Shown: positions 24,909-34,412, counted from the stretch's first letter. The stretch is 64,000 nt of DNA from Planctomycetota bacterium (GCA_016795325.1 JAEUHY010000036.1:62001-126000); one strand, 5' to 3'. Made by a program: numbers and translations. Notes: a model not told the origin generated them from the sequence alone.

Positions 24909-24986
24909 CTACGGCGTCGTCACGAACTGCAGTCCGTTCGACAAGTTCGTCGTGCCCGCCGCGGGCGGAGTGCGAAACCAGGTCTA
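24909..24986 (-). pseudogene. Second orphan copy of the kelch-type C-terminal tail
   Basis: On the minus strand, a TAG stop (24986-24984) is followed in frame by TWFRTPPAAGTTNLSNGLQF then VTTP and another TAG. In the intact protein the position of the internal stop is a Gln before the AWFR motif, so a single CAG-to-TAG change would explain it. The body of the gene upstream is unrecognisable and runs into the NUDIX gene. Confidence 0.68.
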
Positions 24987-25072
24987 CGCGTAGAAGCACG
25001 CCGCCGCGGCGACAGATAGGGCGAGCCCTGCGCGCAACTGCAGCGCTTGCTGCGCAGTGGCGCGCGGAGTGT

Positions 25073-25501
25073 TCAGCGCGCGGCGCGGCGCCAGAACGTC
25101 TCGAGTGCAGCGCCGTAGCCAGGCGCGCAGTCCAGCGCGAGCGACTCGTCGCGTGTAACCCAGCGCATCTCGAGGTGTTCGTCGCTCAGGACGATCTCGC
25201 CGCGCGGCCGCAGGCACTCGAAACCGACGAGGAAAGCCGGGTGCGGGCGGTGCGACTCGATCGGACGCACCCACGTTGCGAGCGGCGCTTCGATCTCGCA
25301 TTCGAAGTGCGGGCCGAGCTCTTCGCGCAGTTCACGGCGCAGGATCTGCGCCTGCGGAAGCGTTTCTTCGCCGACGTCGATGCGTCCGCCCGGCAGCTCC
25401 CAGGACTGCGGACCGAAGGCCTCGCGCAACATCAGCAGCCGTCCGTCGCGCGCGATGAAGGCCTTGACCGCGACGTGGAAGAGTTGGATGGGCTTGCGCA
25501 T
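25073..25501 (-). CDS. NUDIX hydrolase
   Basis: A 142-residue NUDIX hydrolase, expected to cleave a nucleoside diphosphate linked to another moiety. The NUDIX box is GGRIDVGEETLPQAQILRRE followed by LREELG. It is three residues longer than the classic G-x5-E-x7-REUxEExGU spacing, but with all the acidic Mg-binding residues. The N-terminus VAVKAFIARDGRLLMLREAF is a typical first strand pair. Substrate cannot be inferred. It stands alone, its 3' side abutting the decayed kelch-tail remnant. Confidence 0.88.
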   Translation of the reverse strand: MRKPIQLFHVAVKAFIARDGRLLMLREAFGPQSWELPGGRIDVGEETLPQAQILRRELREELGPHFECEIEAPLATWVRPIESHRPHPAFLVGFECLRPRGEIVLSDEHLEMRWVTRDESLALDCAPGYGAALETFWRRAAR

Positions 25502-25579
25502 CGCTGGGAGAGTCTAGTCGGAACGAACTCGCCGCCCGAGCGTCACTGGAGCGCTCGGGCGGCGAGCAGGAAACGCGGA

Positions 25580-26293
25580 TCAGAAGCTGAACAGCAGGCC
25601 GGCGAGCAACTGCCAGTCGGCCGAGGCGCTCGTGAGGCCGATGGGAGCGCCGAACTGCAGCTGCACGATGTCGCGGAACTGCGTGTTGACTCCCGGCGTC
25701 ACGTACAACTCGTCGTCGCCCGGTCCGAGGTTGGCGTCGAGCTCGAGCATGGCGTGGAACAGGCCCACGTCGCGCCAGTACGCCGTCTCGAGGAACGTGC
25801 GCGTTTCCTCGCCGTCTTCCAGCGAGAAGCCCAAGCGCGCCGAGGCGCGCGACTGCTCGTCGATCGCGAACAATCCCGCCGCGCTCGGACGGAACTCCGC
25901 GTCGCGACCGTCCTCGAAGACGATGTCGAGCTGGCCGGCGAAACCGCCGTCCTCCGCGTCGCCTTGGATGCCGTACACCATCCGCAACGCACCGACTTCG
26001 TTGCCCTGGCCAGCGCCATCGCGCGTCGAGCCACGCACCGGCTGACCGAGCGAAGCGCCGAGCGTGAAGCTCTCGCCGACGCCGTAGCTCAGCGCCACGT
26101 TCGGGTCGAACGAGGTGCTGCCGTCGCCTTCGGTCGTGGAGACCGAGCCGCGCACGATCGTCTGTCCCTTGGCGAGTTGCATGGGACGCGAGGCGCGTGC
26201 GAGGTCCCAGGGCTGCTGGAGCCCGCTCGAGCGACAAGACGCGAATGCGGCGCAGCTCGCCGCGAGCAGGATCAGTCCGTGTTGGTTCTTCAC
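25580..26293 (-). CDS. Putative outer-membrane beta-barrel lipoprotein
   Basis: A 237-residue exported protein. A GTG start at 26293 gives VKNQHGLILLAASCAAFASC, a lipoprotein signal with candidate lipidated Cys14 or Cys20. The rest alternates polar and hydrophobic residues in short strands (VALSYGVGESFTLGASLG, SARLGFSLEDGEE) and ends with an aromatic residue (LLAGLLFSF), typical of a transmembrane beta-barrel. It is the last gene of the kinase-lipoprotein operon. Function unknown; a surface sensor or porin-like role is possible. Confidence 0.65.
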   Translation of the reverse strand: MKNQHGLILLAASCAAFASCRSSGLQQPWDLARASRPMQLAKGQTIVRGSVSTTEGDGSTSFDPNVALSYGVGESFTLGASLGQPVRGSTRDGAGQGNEVGALRMVYGIQGDAEDGGFAGQLDIVFEDGRDAEFRPSAAGLFAIDEQSRASARLGFSLEDGEETRTFLETAYWRDVGLFHAMLELDANLGPGDDELYVTPGVNTQFRDIVQLQFGAPIGLTSASADWQLLAGLLFSF

Positions 26294-26304
26294 GTGGCGG
26301 TTCC

Positions 26305-27108
26305 TCACTTGGCGCCTTGAGCGTTGCCCGCCGCAGCGCGCACGATGCGCGTCGGAAGCGGTCCGGGGGTGACGACGATTTCGCCGCCGTTCACGGGGCC
26401 GTAGCCGAACACGAACTCGGTTCGGTACAGCGTCGTGCACTCGCCGCGACCGAGCGCGAGCAGCGTCGCCGCCGCGCCGCGCGGCTGGTTGCCGGGAACG
26501 AAGTAGCCGTCGATGCACGCGCGCGCCGCGAGGTTCGTCTCGCTGTACACGACCAGTTGCAGGTTGTCCTTGGCCGTGCCGTACTCCGACACGAGGAAGT
26601 ACACGGCGCCGGCCGTGGACTCCTTCGCCGTGGCGCTCGTGGCGATCTGCACGCCGGCGGCGCTCAACACTTGGATCGCGCGGCCGCGCAAGTACTCGAT
26701 GTCGCGCGCGTTGGCGAACGCGTGGGAGGCCGAGCCCGTGCCCGTCGTCATCTGCGCGGCGCCGAGCGCGCCCGTCGCGTTGGCGCCCGAAGCCGACGGC
26801 GCGAAGTTGCCCGAAGTGAGTCCGATCGCGCTGGTGATGCTCCCGCCCGCGTCGACGCCGCCGCCTTCGTCGCCCATCGCGATCACGAACACTTCGACCG
26901 GCTTGCCGTCGGTCTTCTGCTTCAGCCCGTCGAGATTGAGCTGGCCGAAGGCCTCGTCCGCGGCTCGCGCCACGATCGCTTGTTCGTAGAAATAGCGCTT
27001 GCCGCCGCCGTGGGTGGGAACAGACGTGCTCACGCAGCTCGATGCGCAGGCAAGCACGGTTGCCGCGAGCGCGAGGGGCGCACGTCGGCCGAGGAAGAAT
27101 GTGTTCAT
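26305..27108 (-). CDS. Putative lipoprotein of unknown function
   Basis: A 267-residue predicted lipoprotein: positively charged start, hydrophobic core and lipobox-like LACASSC with Cys25 likely lipidated. The mature domain contains a hydrophilic alpha/beta core (KRYFYEQAIVARAADEAFGQ, VEVFVIAMGDEGGG), a Gly/Ala/Ser-rich central region and a C-terminal YFVPGNQPRG ... GYGPVNGGEIVVTPGPLP. Repeated references to export-like strands suggest an assembly or sensor component, but no family is recognised. It overlaps the upstream kinase gene by four bases, and a beta-barrel gene follows 11 bp downstream, so the three are probably one functional unit. Confidence 0.65.
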   Translation of the reverse strand: MNTFFLGRRAPLALAATVLACASSCVSTSVPTHGGGKRYFYEQAIVARAADEAFGQLNLDGLKQKTDGKPVEVFVIAMGDEGGGVDAGGSITSAIGLTSGNFAPSASGANATGALGAAQMTTGTGSASHAFANARDIEYLRGRAIQVLSAAGVQIATSATAKESTAGAVYFLVSEYGTAKDNLQLVVYSETNLAARACIDGYFVPGNQPRGAAATLLALGRGECTTLYRTEFVFGYGPVNGGEIVVTPGPLPTRIVRAAAGNAQGAK

Positions 27109-29039
27109 GGGGACTCCATTTCGAGGATCAATCGCAAGCCGTTCCCCGCATCCGCGAAGGAGACGGTGAATTCTTCGCGCGTCTCGAGGTCGATCGAGCG
27201 CGCCAAGCGGTCGAGCTCGGCGCCGCCGAAGTACACGACCAGATCGGCGCCTGGTCGGCGCGCGAGTTCGCGCACATTACCGACCAGACCGCGCAGGCGT
27301 GTCAGTTCGTTCCGAGGCGCCACGTCGACGCGCACGAGGTCGGGCGCCTTGGCTGCGCCCTCGGTGCCTGGGCTGTAGCCCGGCTTCGTCGGATCGCCGC
27401 CCGCTTCCACACGCGGCGACGTCGCAAGGCCGTCCTCAGCGGCCGCCTCGAACACGCGCAACATGCGGGCCTCGTCGGGCACGACGAAACGCTGCTTGGC
27501 GTCGGGCGCAAGCAGTTGGTTGAGCTTGTTCGCGAGCTGCTCGCCGAGCGCGAGGTTCACGTTGCCGAGCGGAAGCTTCGCGCTGGCGCCGAGCTCGACC
27601 TCGAACCCCAGTTCGCGCGCGAGCTGCACGCTGACTTCGCACTCCTGCACCCACACGCCGCCCACCTGCACAAAGCGCAGATTCCACGCCGATTTCAGCT
27701 CCTTGGTGAGCGCGGGCACGAGGTACTGCTGCGACGTCTCGCGCGGCTTGTCGGGCGAGTCGACAGGCGAATCAGCGGGCGAATGTGCGGGCGCGCCGCG
27801 CTCGGGTTCGGTCCCGGGCGGCGGCGTGGGCACAGCGACGGGTTTGTCGGCGGGCGCCGCCTCGCCCTGCGTGGGCGAGTTCGACTCGGCTTGCACATCG
27901 CTTCGGTTCTGAGCCACAGCTTCTGTCGAGCGGTCGCCATCCGCGCTCGCAGCGTCGGCCACCGGGCGCTCACGGTCCGCGGCGCCAGCTCCGTCGATCT
28001 CGGGCCGCTTCTCGGGAGTTCGCGGCGTAGCGCCGGCGCCGGACTTCACGTCGGCGTCGCTCTCGCTCGATTTCCAAGGCGCCCACACGAACAGCCCGAG
28101 CGCGAGCACAGCAGCCCCAAGCGCGACAACGCCCCACACTTTGCGCGTGCGGCGATTGCGGATGCGCGTGGTGTCGAGCTCGACGGTCAGCGCGTCGGAC
28201 GGCGCGAACTCAGGCGCCGCGACTTGGGTCTCGCGCAGCGCGCGCTCGAGCTCTTCGGCGAACTGCGTGCAATTCCCGAAGCGCGCCGAGCGCTGCTTGG
28301 CAAGTGCGCGAGCGAGGGCCGCGACCACCGCGTGCCGCCCGCGGAACGCCGGTTGGTCGAAGTCGACCTGCGTGTGCATGTGGTGGTACACGAGCTCGGC
28401 CGCGGTGTCGCCGCGGAACGGCCGCGCGCCGCAGAGCAGCTCGTACGCCACGACCGCGAGCGAGTACTGGTCCGACTTGCCGTCGGGCGCGGCGCCCGTG
28501 ATCGGATCGGGACTCATGTACGCGGGCGTGCCCGGCGCCGTGCCGGGCTGCGTGCGGCTGATCGCGTCCGAGAGCACCTTCGCGATGCCGAAGTCCGAGA
28601 GCAGCGGGCGACCGTCGTCGGCGAGCAGCACGTTGGCCGGCTTCACGTCGCGGTGGATCACGCCGCGCGCGTGCGCGTAGTCGAGCGCCTGCGCGACCTG
28701 CTTCACGATCCCAGCGGTCTCGAGCTCCGTCATCCGCCCGCGGCGCATGCGCGTCGCGAGCGCGCCGCCGCGCACGAGCATCGTCACGAAGTACGCGAGC
28801 CCGCCCTCTTCGCCGAAGTCGTAGATCGGAACGATGTTGGGGTGATCGAACTTCGCGATCAGACGCGCTTCCTGTTCGAAGCGCTCGCGCATGCCCGGAT
28901 CTTCGTCGAGCGCGAGCACCTTGACCGCGACCTCGCGCTGCAAACTCTCGTCGACCGCGCGGTACACGGTCGCCTGCGCGCCCTTGCCGAGCTCGTCGAC
29001 GATGCGGTACTTGCCGAGTTTGCGGCCGTTCAGGTTCAT
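27105..29039 (-). CDS. Ser/Thr protein kinase with periplasmic sensor region
   Basis: A 644-residue Hanks-type kinase. Kinase domain about 8-270: GKGAQATVYRA loop, VAVKVL lysine, HRDVKPANVLL, DFGIAK. The activation-segment end reads YMSPDPITG, where the usual APE-motif Glu is Asp. One membrane helix (VWGVVALGAAVLALGLFVW, about 303-323) is followed by a Pro/Ser-rich stalk and a C-terminal extracytoplasmic domain (about 430-640). The ATG at 29039 starts the kinase fold; the upstream open frame is probably non-coding. Its stop overlaps the lipoprotein gene start, so the lipoprotein and barrel may be its sensing partners. Confidence 0.85.
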   Translation of the reverse strand: MNLNGRKLGKYRIVDELGKGAQATVYRAVDESLQREVAVKVLALDEDPGMRERFEQEARLIAKFDHPNIVPIYDFGEEGGLAYFVTMLVRGGALATRMRRGRMTELETAGIVKQVAQALDYAHARGVIHRDVKPANVLLADDGRPLLSDFGIAKVLSDAISRTQPGTAPGTPAYMSPDPITGAAPDGKSDQYSLAVVAYELLCGARPFRGDTAAELVYHHMHTQVDFDQPAFRGRHAVVAALARALAKQRSARFGNCTQFAEELERALRETQVAAPEFAPSDALTVELDTTRIRNRRTRKVWGVVALGAAVLALGLFVWAPWKSSESDADVKSGAGATPRTPEKRPEIDGAGAADRERPVADAASADGDRSTEAVAQNRSDVQAESNSPTQGEAAPADKPVAVPTPPPGTEPERGAPAHSPADSPVDSPDKPRETSQQYLVPALTKELKSAWNLRFVQVGGVWVQECEVSVQLARELGFEVELGASAKLPLGNVNLALGEQLANKLNQLLAPDAKQRFVVPDEARMLRVFEAAAEDGLATSPRVEAGGDPTKPGYSPGTEGAAKAPDLVRVDVAPRNELTRLRGLVGNVRELARRPGADLVVYFGGAELDRLARSIDLETREEFTVSFADAGNGLRLILEMESP

Positions 29040-29322
29040 GCTGGATGCCGATCGGTCCTGTGAGCTTCCGAGGTGAGTGCGGCCTCGGCGAGCATGGCGT
29101 CGGGCCGCGCACTTTACCGAGACTTCAAGTGGCGTCGAAGTTCCGAGCACGCGGCGCGACGTGTTGCACATTCGCACACCCGACGCGCGCTCGTTCCGAG
29201 CGCTGGGAATGTGCGGCGCCTTGCAACGCTCGCCCGCACTTGCGTGTTGCGCCGCTCGCGACATCCACGGCAAGGTTGTCGGTGGCTTCTCGCACTGGCC
29301 CCTTCCCGCTCGTTCGACTCGC

Positions 29323-32133
29323 ATGGACAGTTCGCACACCCCCGGCTCGGAGACGCTGTTCCTCGACTTCTTGGCGCGGCGCGACGCCGGCGAAGCGCTG
29401 GACATCGAGAGCGTGATTGGCGCCCACCCCGAGTGCGCCGCCGAGCTGCGCGCGCACTACGAGAATTGGCGCACGTTCGGGCCGTTGCTCGAGGCCGCCG
29501 TGCCGCTCCGCGGCGAGTCGGGCGCAATCGGCGCGCTCGAACCCTCCAGCCTGACGCACACGAGCGGGGCCCCGCGCGAACCGGTCACGCTGGAGATGGT
29601 GCGCAGCCTCCAACAAGCGCTCGGCGCGCAGCAGCGCTACGTCTACCACTCCCTGATCGGGCGCGGCGGCATGGGCGCGGTGCTCGCCGTCCGAGACCGA
29701 CAACTCAACCGCTTGCTGGCGATGAAGGTGGCGCTCGGGCGCCAGGACATGCACGCGCTCGAGCGGGCCGAACTCGACGCGCAGCGCATGACGCGCTTCG
29801 TCGCCGAGGCCCAGATCACCGGACAACTCGACCATCCGGGCATCGTGCCGGTGCACGAGGTCGGCTTCAGCCCCGAACAACGCGCGTGGTTCACGATGCG
29901 GCTCGTGCGCGGCGAGGACTTTGGGAGCATCGTCGAGCGCGTGCGCGCCGGCGATCCGAATTGGACGCTCGTTCGCGCGCTGCAGGCGCTGCTGCGCGCT
30001 TGCGAGGCCGTCGCTTACGCACATTCTCGCGGTGTGATCCATCGCGACCTCAAGCCCGCGAACTTGATGGTGGGCCGCTTCGGCGAGGTGTACGTGATGG
30101 ACTGGGGCTTGGCGCGCGTGCTCGAGCGGCCAGGCGAGAGCGCCGACGCGGACGCGCCGCAGACGGTGCGGACGCGCGCACGCGAAACGAGCCCACGCTC
30201 GCCGCTGGCCTCGCGCGACGGCGAGATCCTCGGCTCGCCTTGCTACATGCCGCCCGAACAAGCGCGGGGCAAGTTGGAGCAAGTTGGATGCGCCGCAGAC
30301 GTGTACGCGCTCGGCGCGATCCTGTATCGACTGCTGACAGGTCTGGCGCCGTTCGAGGACCAGGGTCCGTGGCCCGACGCGCAGGCGATGACCGAGCACA
30401 TCGCGTCGCGCGCGCCGACACCCATCGAGCAGCTCGCGCCGAGCGCAGCAGCGGAACTGATCGCCATCGCAGAGCGCGCTCTCGAGAGAGAACCTGCGCA
30501 GCGCTATCCGAGCGTCGAAGCCTTCGCCGCCGATCTGCGCGCCTTCCTCGAGAATCGCGTCGTGAGCGCGCACGCGCGCGGGACCTGGGCCGAGGCGCGC
30601 AAGTGGGTCGCGCGCAACCGCGCGTTCGCCGGGGCCCTCGCCGCTGCGCTCGTGATCCTGGTCGCTGGACTCGCGAGCGTCGCTGGCTATGCGGGCGTTG
30701 TCGAAGCCAAGAGCATCGAACTCGATCAAGTCAATCGCAGCTTGAAGCGCGATCGCCACGCGCACGAGAGTTCGCGCCAGTCGCAACGGCTCACGCGCAC
30801 GGCCGCGACGCTGTGGCCTGCGCACCCAGACTTGATCGACGAGTACGAGCGATGGTTGTCGCAAGCGCGAGCGTTGCTGGCCGGCGTGCGGGACCCCGAT
30901 TCCGGCGCGGTGCTGTTCGATGGCCTGGACGAGTTCCGCGCTTGGCGCGACAGCTTGCCGATCGAAGCGAGCGGGCCAGATCACGCGCTGAAGGAAACTC
31001 CGCGCGAATTGCTCGACGAGCTGGTCGCCGAGCTCGAGGCTCTCGTGGATCCGCAGACGGGTCTCGCCGTGGACTGCACCGCCGAGCCCTTCGGTTGGGG
31101 CATCGAGCGACGCCTGCAATTTGCGCGCGAAGTGCGGGCGCGTTCGTGGAACAACGTCGAAGCGCGGAGGACTTGGGATGACGCGCGCGAAGCGATCCGC
31201 GCGTCGCCGCACTACGGGGGCCTGGATTTGTGCGTTCAGACCGGCTTGTGGCCGCTCGGCCCCGACCCGCGCTCGGGGCTGTGGGAGTTCGCGCACCTGA
31301 TGTCCGGTGCGCCGCCCGAGCGTGGCGCGGACGGTCGCTGGCAGATGCGCGCGGAAACTTGCATCGTGCTGGTGCTGGTCCCCGGCGGGAGCTTCACGAT
31401 GGGCGCGCAGAGCCTGACCGCGGCCGAGGCGAACTTCGACGACATGGCGCACCACGACGAGGGCATGCCCCACGAAGTCGAACTCTCGCCCTACTTCCTC
31501 TCGAAGTACGAGATGCACCAGGGCCCCTGGCGCCGCATCATCGGCCGCAACCCCAGCTCGAACGGCGTCGAGTACGCGAGCGGCTGCGCGCGTTGCGATG
31601 AGCGCAACCCCGTCGAACAGGTGAGTTGGTTCGACTGCGTCGAAGCGCTCCGGCGCTACGGACTGAGCCTGCCGAGCGAAGCGCAGTGGGAGCGCGCGTG
31701 CCGGGCGGGCTCGAGCTGGACGTTCGTCGATGGACCGACGCAGCTCGCGCTGGCGGGCGCAGCGAACATCGCCGACGCCGCCGTCCTGCGCACGGGCCTG
31801 ACTTGGCAGCAGGCCACCGAGTGGCCGGACAACGACGACGGCTGGTGCTTCCACGCGCCGGTCGGCACGTTTCGGCCCAACGCGTTCGGCTTCCACGACA
31901 TGCTCGGCAACGTGTTCGAGTGGTGCGCCGACCGCTACGAGAAGGACTTCTACGCGTTCAGCCCCAAGCTGGATCCGCTCAACCCGGTTGTACCCGGCTG
32001 CAAAGGCGTGCACCGCGGCGGGAGCATGTTCAACTCCGCACGCATCGCCCGGCCGTCCTACCGACTCGAGGCGGACCTGCGCGACGTGATCTTCAACTGC
32101 GGCGTGCGCCCCGCGCGGGCGCTCGAGCGCTGA
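29323..32133 (+). CDS. Ser/Thr protein kinase with C-terminal FGE-sulfatase (SUMF1-like) domain
   Basis: A 936-residue kinase. Catalytic features: GRGGMGAVLAVRD loop, LAMKVAL lysine, HRDLKPANLMV, DWGLAR (DFG as DWG) and YMPPEQARGK. A membrane helix lies near 436-460. From about 680 is an FGE-sulfatase domain: VPGGSFTMGAQSLTAAE, YEMHQGPWRRIIGRNPS, LPSEAQWERACRAG, NAFGFHDMLGNVFEWCADRY and HRGGSMFN. Such domains on kinases usually act as extracytoplasmic ligand-binding sensors rather than sulfatase-maturing enzymes. The ATG at 29323 is the most plausible start. It is divergent from the other kinase operon. Confidence 0.87.
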   Translation: MDSSHTPGSETLFLDFLARRDAGEALDIESVIGAHPECAAELRAHYENWRTFGPLLEAAVPLRGESGAIGALEPSSLTHTSGAPREPVTLEMVRSLQQALGAQQRYVYHSLIGRGGMGAVLAVRDRQLNRLLAMKVALGRQDMHALERAELDAQRMTRFVAEAQITGQLDHPGIVPVHEVGFSPEQRAWFTMRLVRGEDFGSIVERVRAGDPNWTLVRALQALLRACEAVAYAHSRGVIHRDLKPANLMVGRFGEVYVMDWGLARVLERPGESADADAPQTVRTRARETSPRSPLASRDGEILGSPCYMPPEQARGKLEQVGCAADVYALGAILYRLLTGLAPFEDQGPWPDAQAMTEHIASRAPTPIEQLAPSAAAELIAIAERALEREPAQRYPSVEAFAADLRAFLENRVVSAHARGTWAEARKWVARNRAFAGALAAALVILVAGLASVAGYAGVVEAKSIELDQVNRSLKRDRHAHESSRQSQRLTRTAATLWPAHPDLIDEYERWLSQARALLAGVRDPDSGAVLFDGLDEFRAWRDSLPIEASGPDHALKETPRELLDELVAELEALVDPQTGLAVDCTAEPFGWGIERRLQFAREVRARSWNNVEARRTWDDAREAIRASPHYGGLDLCVQTGLWPLGPDPRSGLWEFAHLMSGAPPERGADGRWQMRAETCIVLVLVPGGSFTMGAQSLTAAEANFDDMAHHDEGMPHEVELSPYFLSKYEMHQGPWRRIIGRNPSSNGVEYASGCARCDERNPVEQVSWFDCVEALRRYGLSLPSEAQWERACRAGSSWTFVDGPTQLALAGAANIADAAVLRTGLTWQQATEWPDNDDGWCFHAPVGTFRPNAFGFHDMLGNVFEWCADRYEKDFYAFSPKLDPLNPVVPGCKGVHRGGSMFNSARIARPSYRLEADLRDVIFNCGVRPARALER

Positions 32134-32182
32134 GCGCACGCGGCCGAGAAGGGTTGAAGTTCGCGCAGCACTGCGCGACAAC

Positions 32183-32809
32183 GTGCCCTTGGACCGCCGG
32201 GTGCTCAACAAGCTGAAGTTCCACCTCACCAAGCTGCTCAGCGAGCCGCGCGGTGAGGACTGGGAGCGTGTGATCGAAGCGTTGGACGCGCTCGAAGGTC
32301 AGGCGGCGGACGCGCGCACGGCGCAGCTGCAGCGACTTCTCGCGGCCGACGCGCCGCTGCTGCGCCAGGGGCGGTTTCCCAGCGATGTGAAGCGACTGCT
32401 GCACGAAATAGAGCAGGCCACGCAGCGCGAGTCGGGCGCGCCGACACGCGAGCTTTCGCGCGAACAGCGACTCGCCCAGGTGCTGCGAGGACGAGCGTTG
32501 CTGCTGATCGGCGGCGATCCGCGCGGACAGCACGCCGAGCGACTGAAGGAATCGCTGCAGCTCGCGGAGGTCCTCTGGCCGGTGACGCGCGAAGACGCGC
32601 CCGACCTGTATTCGCTTGAGCCTCTGATCGCCCGCGCGGATGTCGCTGCGGTCGTGTTGCTCGTGCGCTTCGTGCGGCACGCACTCAACGACGTCGACGA
32701 CCTGTGCGCGCGCCATTCCAAGCCGCTCGCCCGCTGCACCGCGGGCTACAACCCGGTGCAGGTCGTCGCGGCGCTCGCCGAACAATGCGGCAAACGCCTG
32801 GGCCTGTGA
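32183..32809 (+). CDS. DUF2325-like protein
   Basis: A 208-residue soluble protein with a helical N-terminal half and a Rossmann-like C-terminal half beginning near residue 105: ALLLIGGDPRGQHAERLKES, then ADVAAVVLLVRFVRHALNDV and a short C-terminal helix. This order resembles DUF2325, a family of unknown role. The GTG at 32183 lies 49 bp after the kinase stop. It converges with the antiporter gene, only three bases apart, with no visible terminator. Confidence 0.55.
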   Translation: MPLDRRVLNKLKFHLTKLLSEPRGEDWERVIEALDALEGQAADARTAQLQRLLAADAPLLRQGRFPSDVKRLLHEIEQATQRESGAPTRELSREQRLAQVLRGRALLLIGGDPRGQHAERLKESLQLAEVLWPVTREDAPDLYSLEPLIARADVAAVVLLVRFVRHALNDVDDLCARHSKPLARCTAGYNPVQVVAALAEQCGKRLGL

Positions 32810-32812
32810 GGT

Positions 32813-34267
32813 TCAGCTGATCTCGCCCGGCGCACTGGCGCCGGAGTTCGACGACACCGGGTCCGCGAAGCCGCTGCGCCCGAGCAGGAGGTCGAGCAGC
32901 GGCGTGGTCATGAACGTCGTCACCAGGGCCATGAAGACCATCATGGTGAACACCGTCGGTGTGATCACGCCCAGGTCGAGTCCGAGGTTCAGCACGATCA
33001 GCTCCATCAGCCCGCGCGTGTTCATCATGATCCCCAGCGCTGCGGAATGCCGCCAACTCATGCCCACGGCGCGCGCTGCGACGAACGAGCCGCCGAACTT
33101 GCCGAGCGTAGCGACGACGATGATCGCCGCGCAGAACAGCCAGTCACGGGCGCCGGAGAGCAGATCGATGCTCGTGCGCATGCCGGTGAAGGCGAAGAAA
33201 CTCGGCAGGAACAGCACCAGCACAACGTCTTCGAGCTTGGCGCGGATCTGCTCGGGCAAGCGGCCTTCGTGCGGGAGGATCGCGCCGAGCAGGAACGCGC
33301 CGAACAGCGCGTGGATCCCGATCGCCTCGGTCGCGACCGCTGAGAGCAACAGGCTCGCGAACACGATGGCGAGCGCGCTGTGCGACAAGGGGCCCTCGCG
33401 CGACTGCTCGCGCGCGACGAACCAGCGCGTGAGCAGCGGACGCACGACGAACAACATCGCCAGCACGTAAACGACGACCCACAGGACCGTCCACGCGGCG
33501 CCGCTCATCTGCGCCGTCGCGATGCCGGCAACGATCGCCAGCAGCGTCCAGGCACTGACGTCGTCCACCGCGGCGCAGGCCAGAGCCGTCACGCCCAGCC
33601 GCGTGCGCTGCGCGCGACGGTCGCGGAGGATGCGCGCCAGCACAGGAAACGCGGTGACCGAGAGCGACACGCCGAGGAACAGCGAGAACGAAGTGAAGCT
33701 CACATCGCCGGTGGCGTAGACCGGATACAGCCACAGCGCGAGCGCGGCGCCGAGCAGGAGCGGCGCGAAGATGCTCGCGTGGCTGACCGCGATCGTGGAG
33801 TGCGCGCTGCCGCGGAGCAGCTTGGGGTCGAGCTCGAGCCCGACCAGGAACATGAACAGCACGACGCCGACCTTGCTGATGATGCCCAGGAACGGCGCGA
33901 CGTTGTCGGGCAGCAGGAATTCGTAGCCCTGCGGCCAGACCCAGCCCAGGAGGGAGGGGCCGAGCATCAGCCCCGCGATGATCTCGCCGATCACAGGCGG
34001 TTGGCGGAGGAAGCGGTGCACGAACACGCCGACCGCGCGCGCGAGCAAGGTGATCACGGCCAGCGCGAGCAGCACGTGAGCGAGTTCGGCGGTGTGTGCG
34101 CCGTCTCGCTGCCCGCCTCCGACGGCGGCCACGGGCGCGCTGAGCGACTCTCCGCGCGTGCGGATCGCGAAGAAGATCGCGACCGCCGCGAGCGACATCG
34201 CCAGATAGACGAAGAGCGTCCGCCGGCGGCGGGTGGACGGAACCAGCGAAGGAAGGTCGGGGAGCAT
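32813..34267 (-). CDS. CPA2-family cation:proton antiporter
   Basis: A 484-residue integral membrane protein with about 12 hydrophobic helices, in the monovalent cation:proton antiporter-2 family (KefB/NapA-like). Family motifs are visible: FLRQPPVIGEIIAGLMLGPS, GVVLFMFLVGLELDPKLLRG, CAAVDDVSAWTLL (the Asp-Asp ion site) and GIMMNTRGLMELIVLNLGLD. There is no C-terminal TrkA-N domain, so KefB-type glutathione gating is not indicated. An ATG at 34267 is preferred to the longer open frame. The CLC channel gene is divergent, suggesting a shared ion-homeostasis function. Confidence 0.88.
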   Translation of the reverse strand: MLPDLPSLVPSTRRRRTLFVYLAMSLAAVAIFFAIRTRGESLSAPVAAVGGGQRDGAHTAELAHVLLALAVITLLARAVGVFVHRFLRQPPVIGEIIAGLMLGPSLLGWVWPQGYEFLLPDNVAPFLGIISKVGVVLFMFLVGLELDPKLLRGSAHSTIAVSHASIFAPLLLGAALALWLYPVYATGDVSFTSFSLFLGVSLSVTAFPVLARILRDRRAQRTRLGVTALACAAVDDVSAWTLLAIVAGIATAQMSGAAWTVLWVVVYVLAMLFVVRPLLTRWFVAREQSREGPLSHSALAIVFASLLLSAVATEAIGIHALFGAFLLGAILPHEGRLPEQIRAKLEDVVLVLFLPSFFAFTGMRTSIDLLSGARDWLFCAAIIVVATLGKFGGSFVAARAVGMSWRHSAALGIMMNTRGLMELIVLNLGLDLGVITPTVFTMMVFMALVTTFMTTPLLDLLLGRSGFADPVSSNSGASAPGEIS

Positions 34268-34412
34268 CGACGGCGCGCGAAGGCCCGCGGGGCGGCGCGG
34301 CTCGGCTGGTCGCGAGGCCCCGGTGGAAATTCTACCCCGCGCGGGGCGCCGGTTGTCCGCGTTCGAGATCGGCGAGTTGGGCGAGATCGAGCGGACTACA
34401 CTGCGCCGCTTC

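Noticed and set aside
29125..32232. Open frame of 1035 codons antisense to the FGE-domain kinase
   Set aside because: The plus strand encodes an unmistakable kinase with sensor domain.
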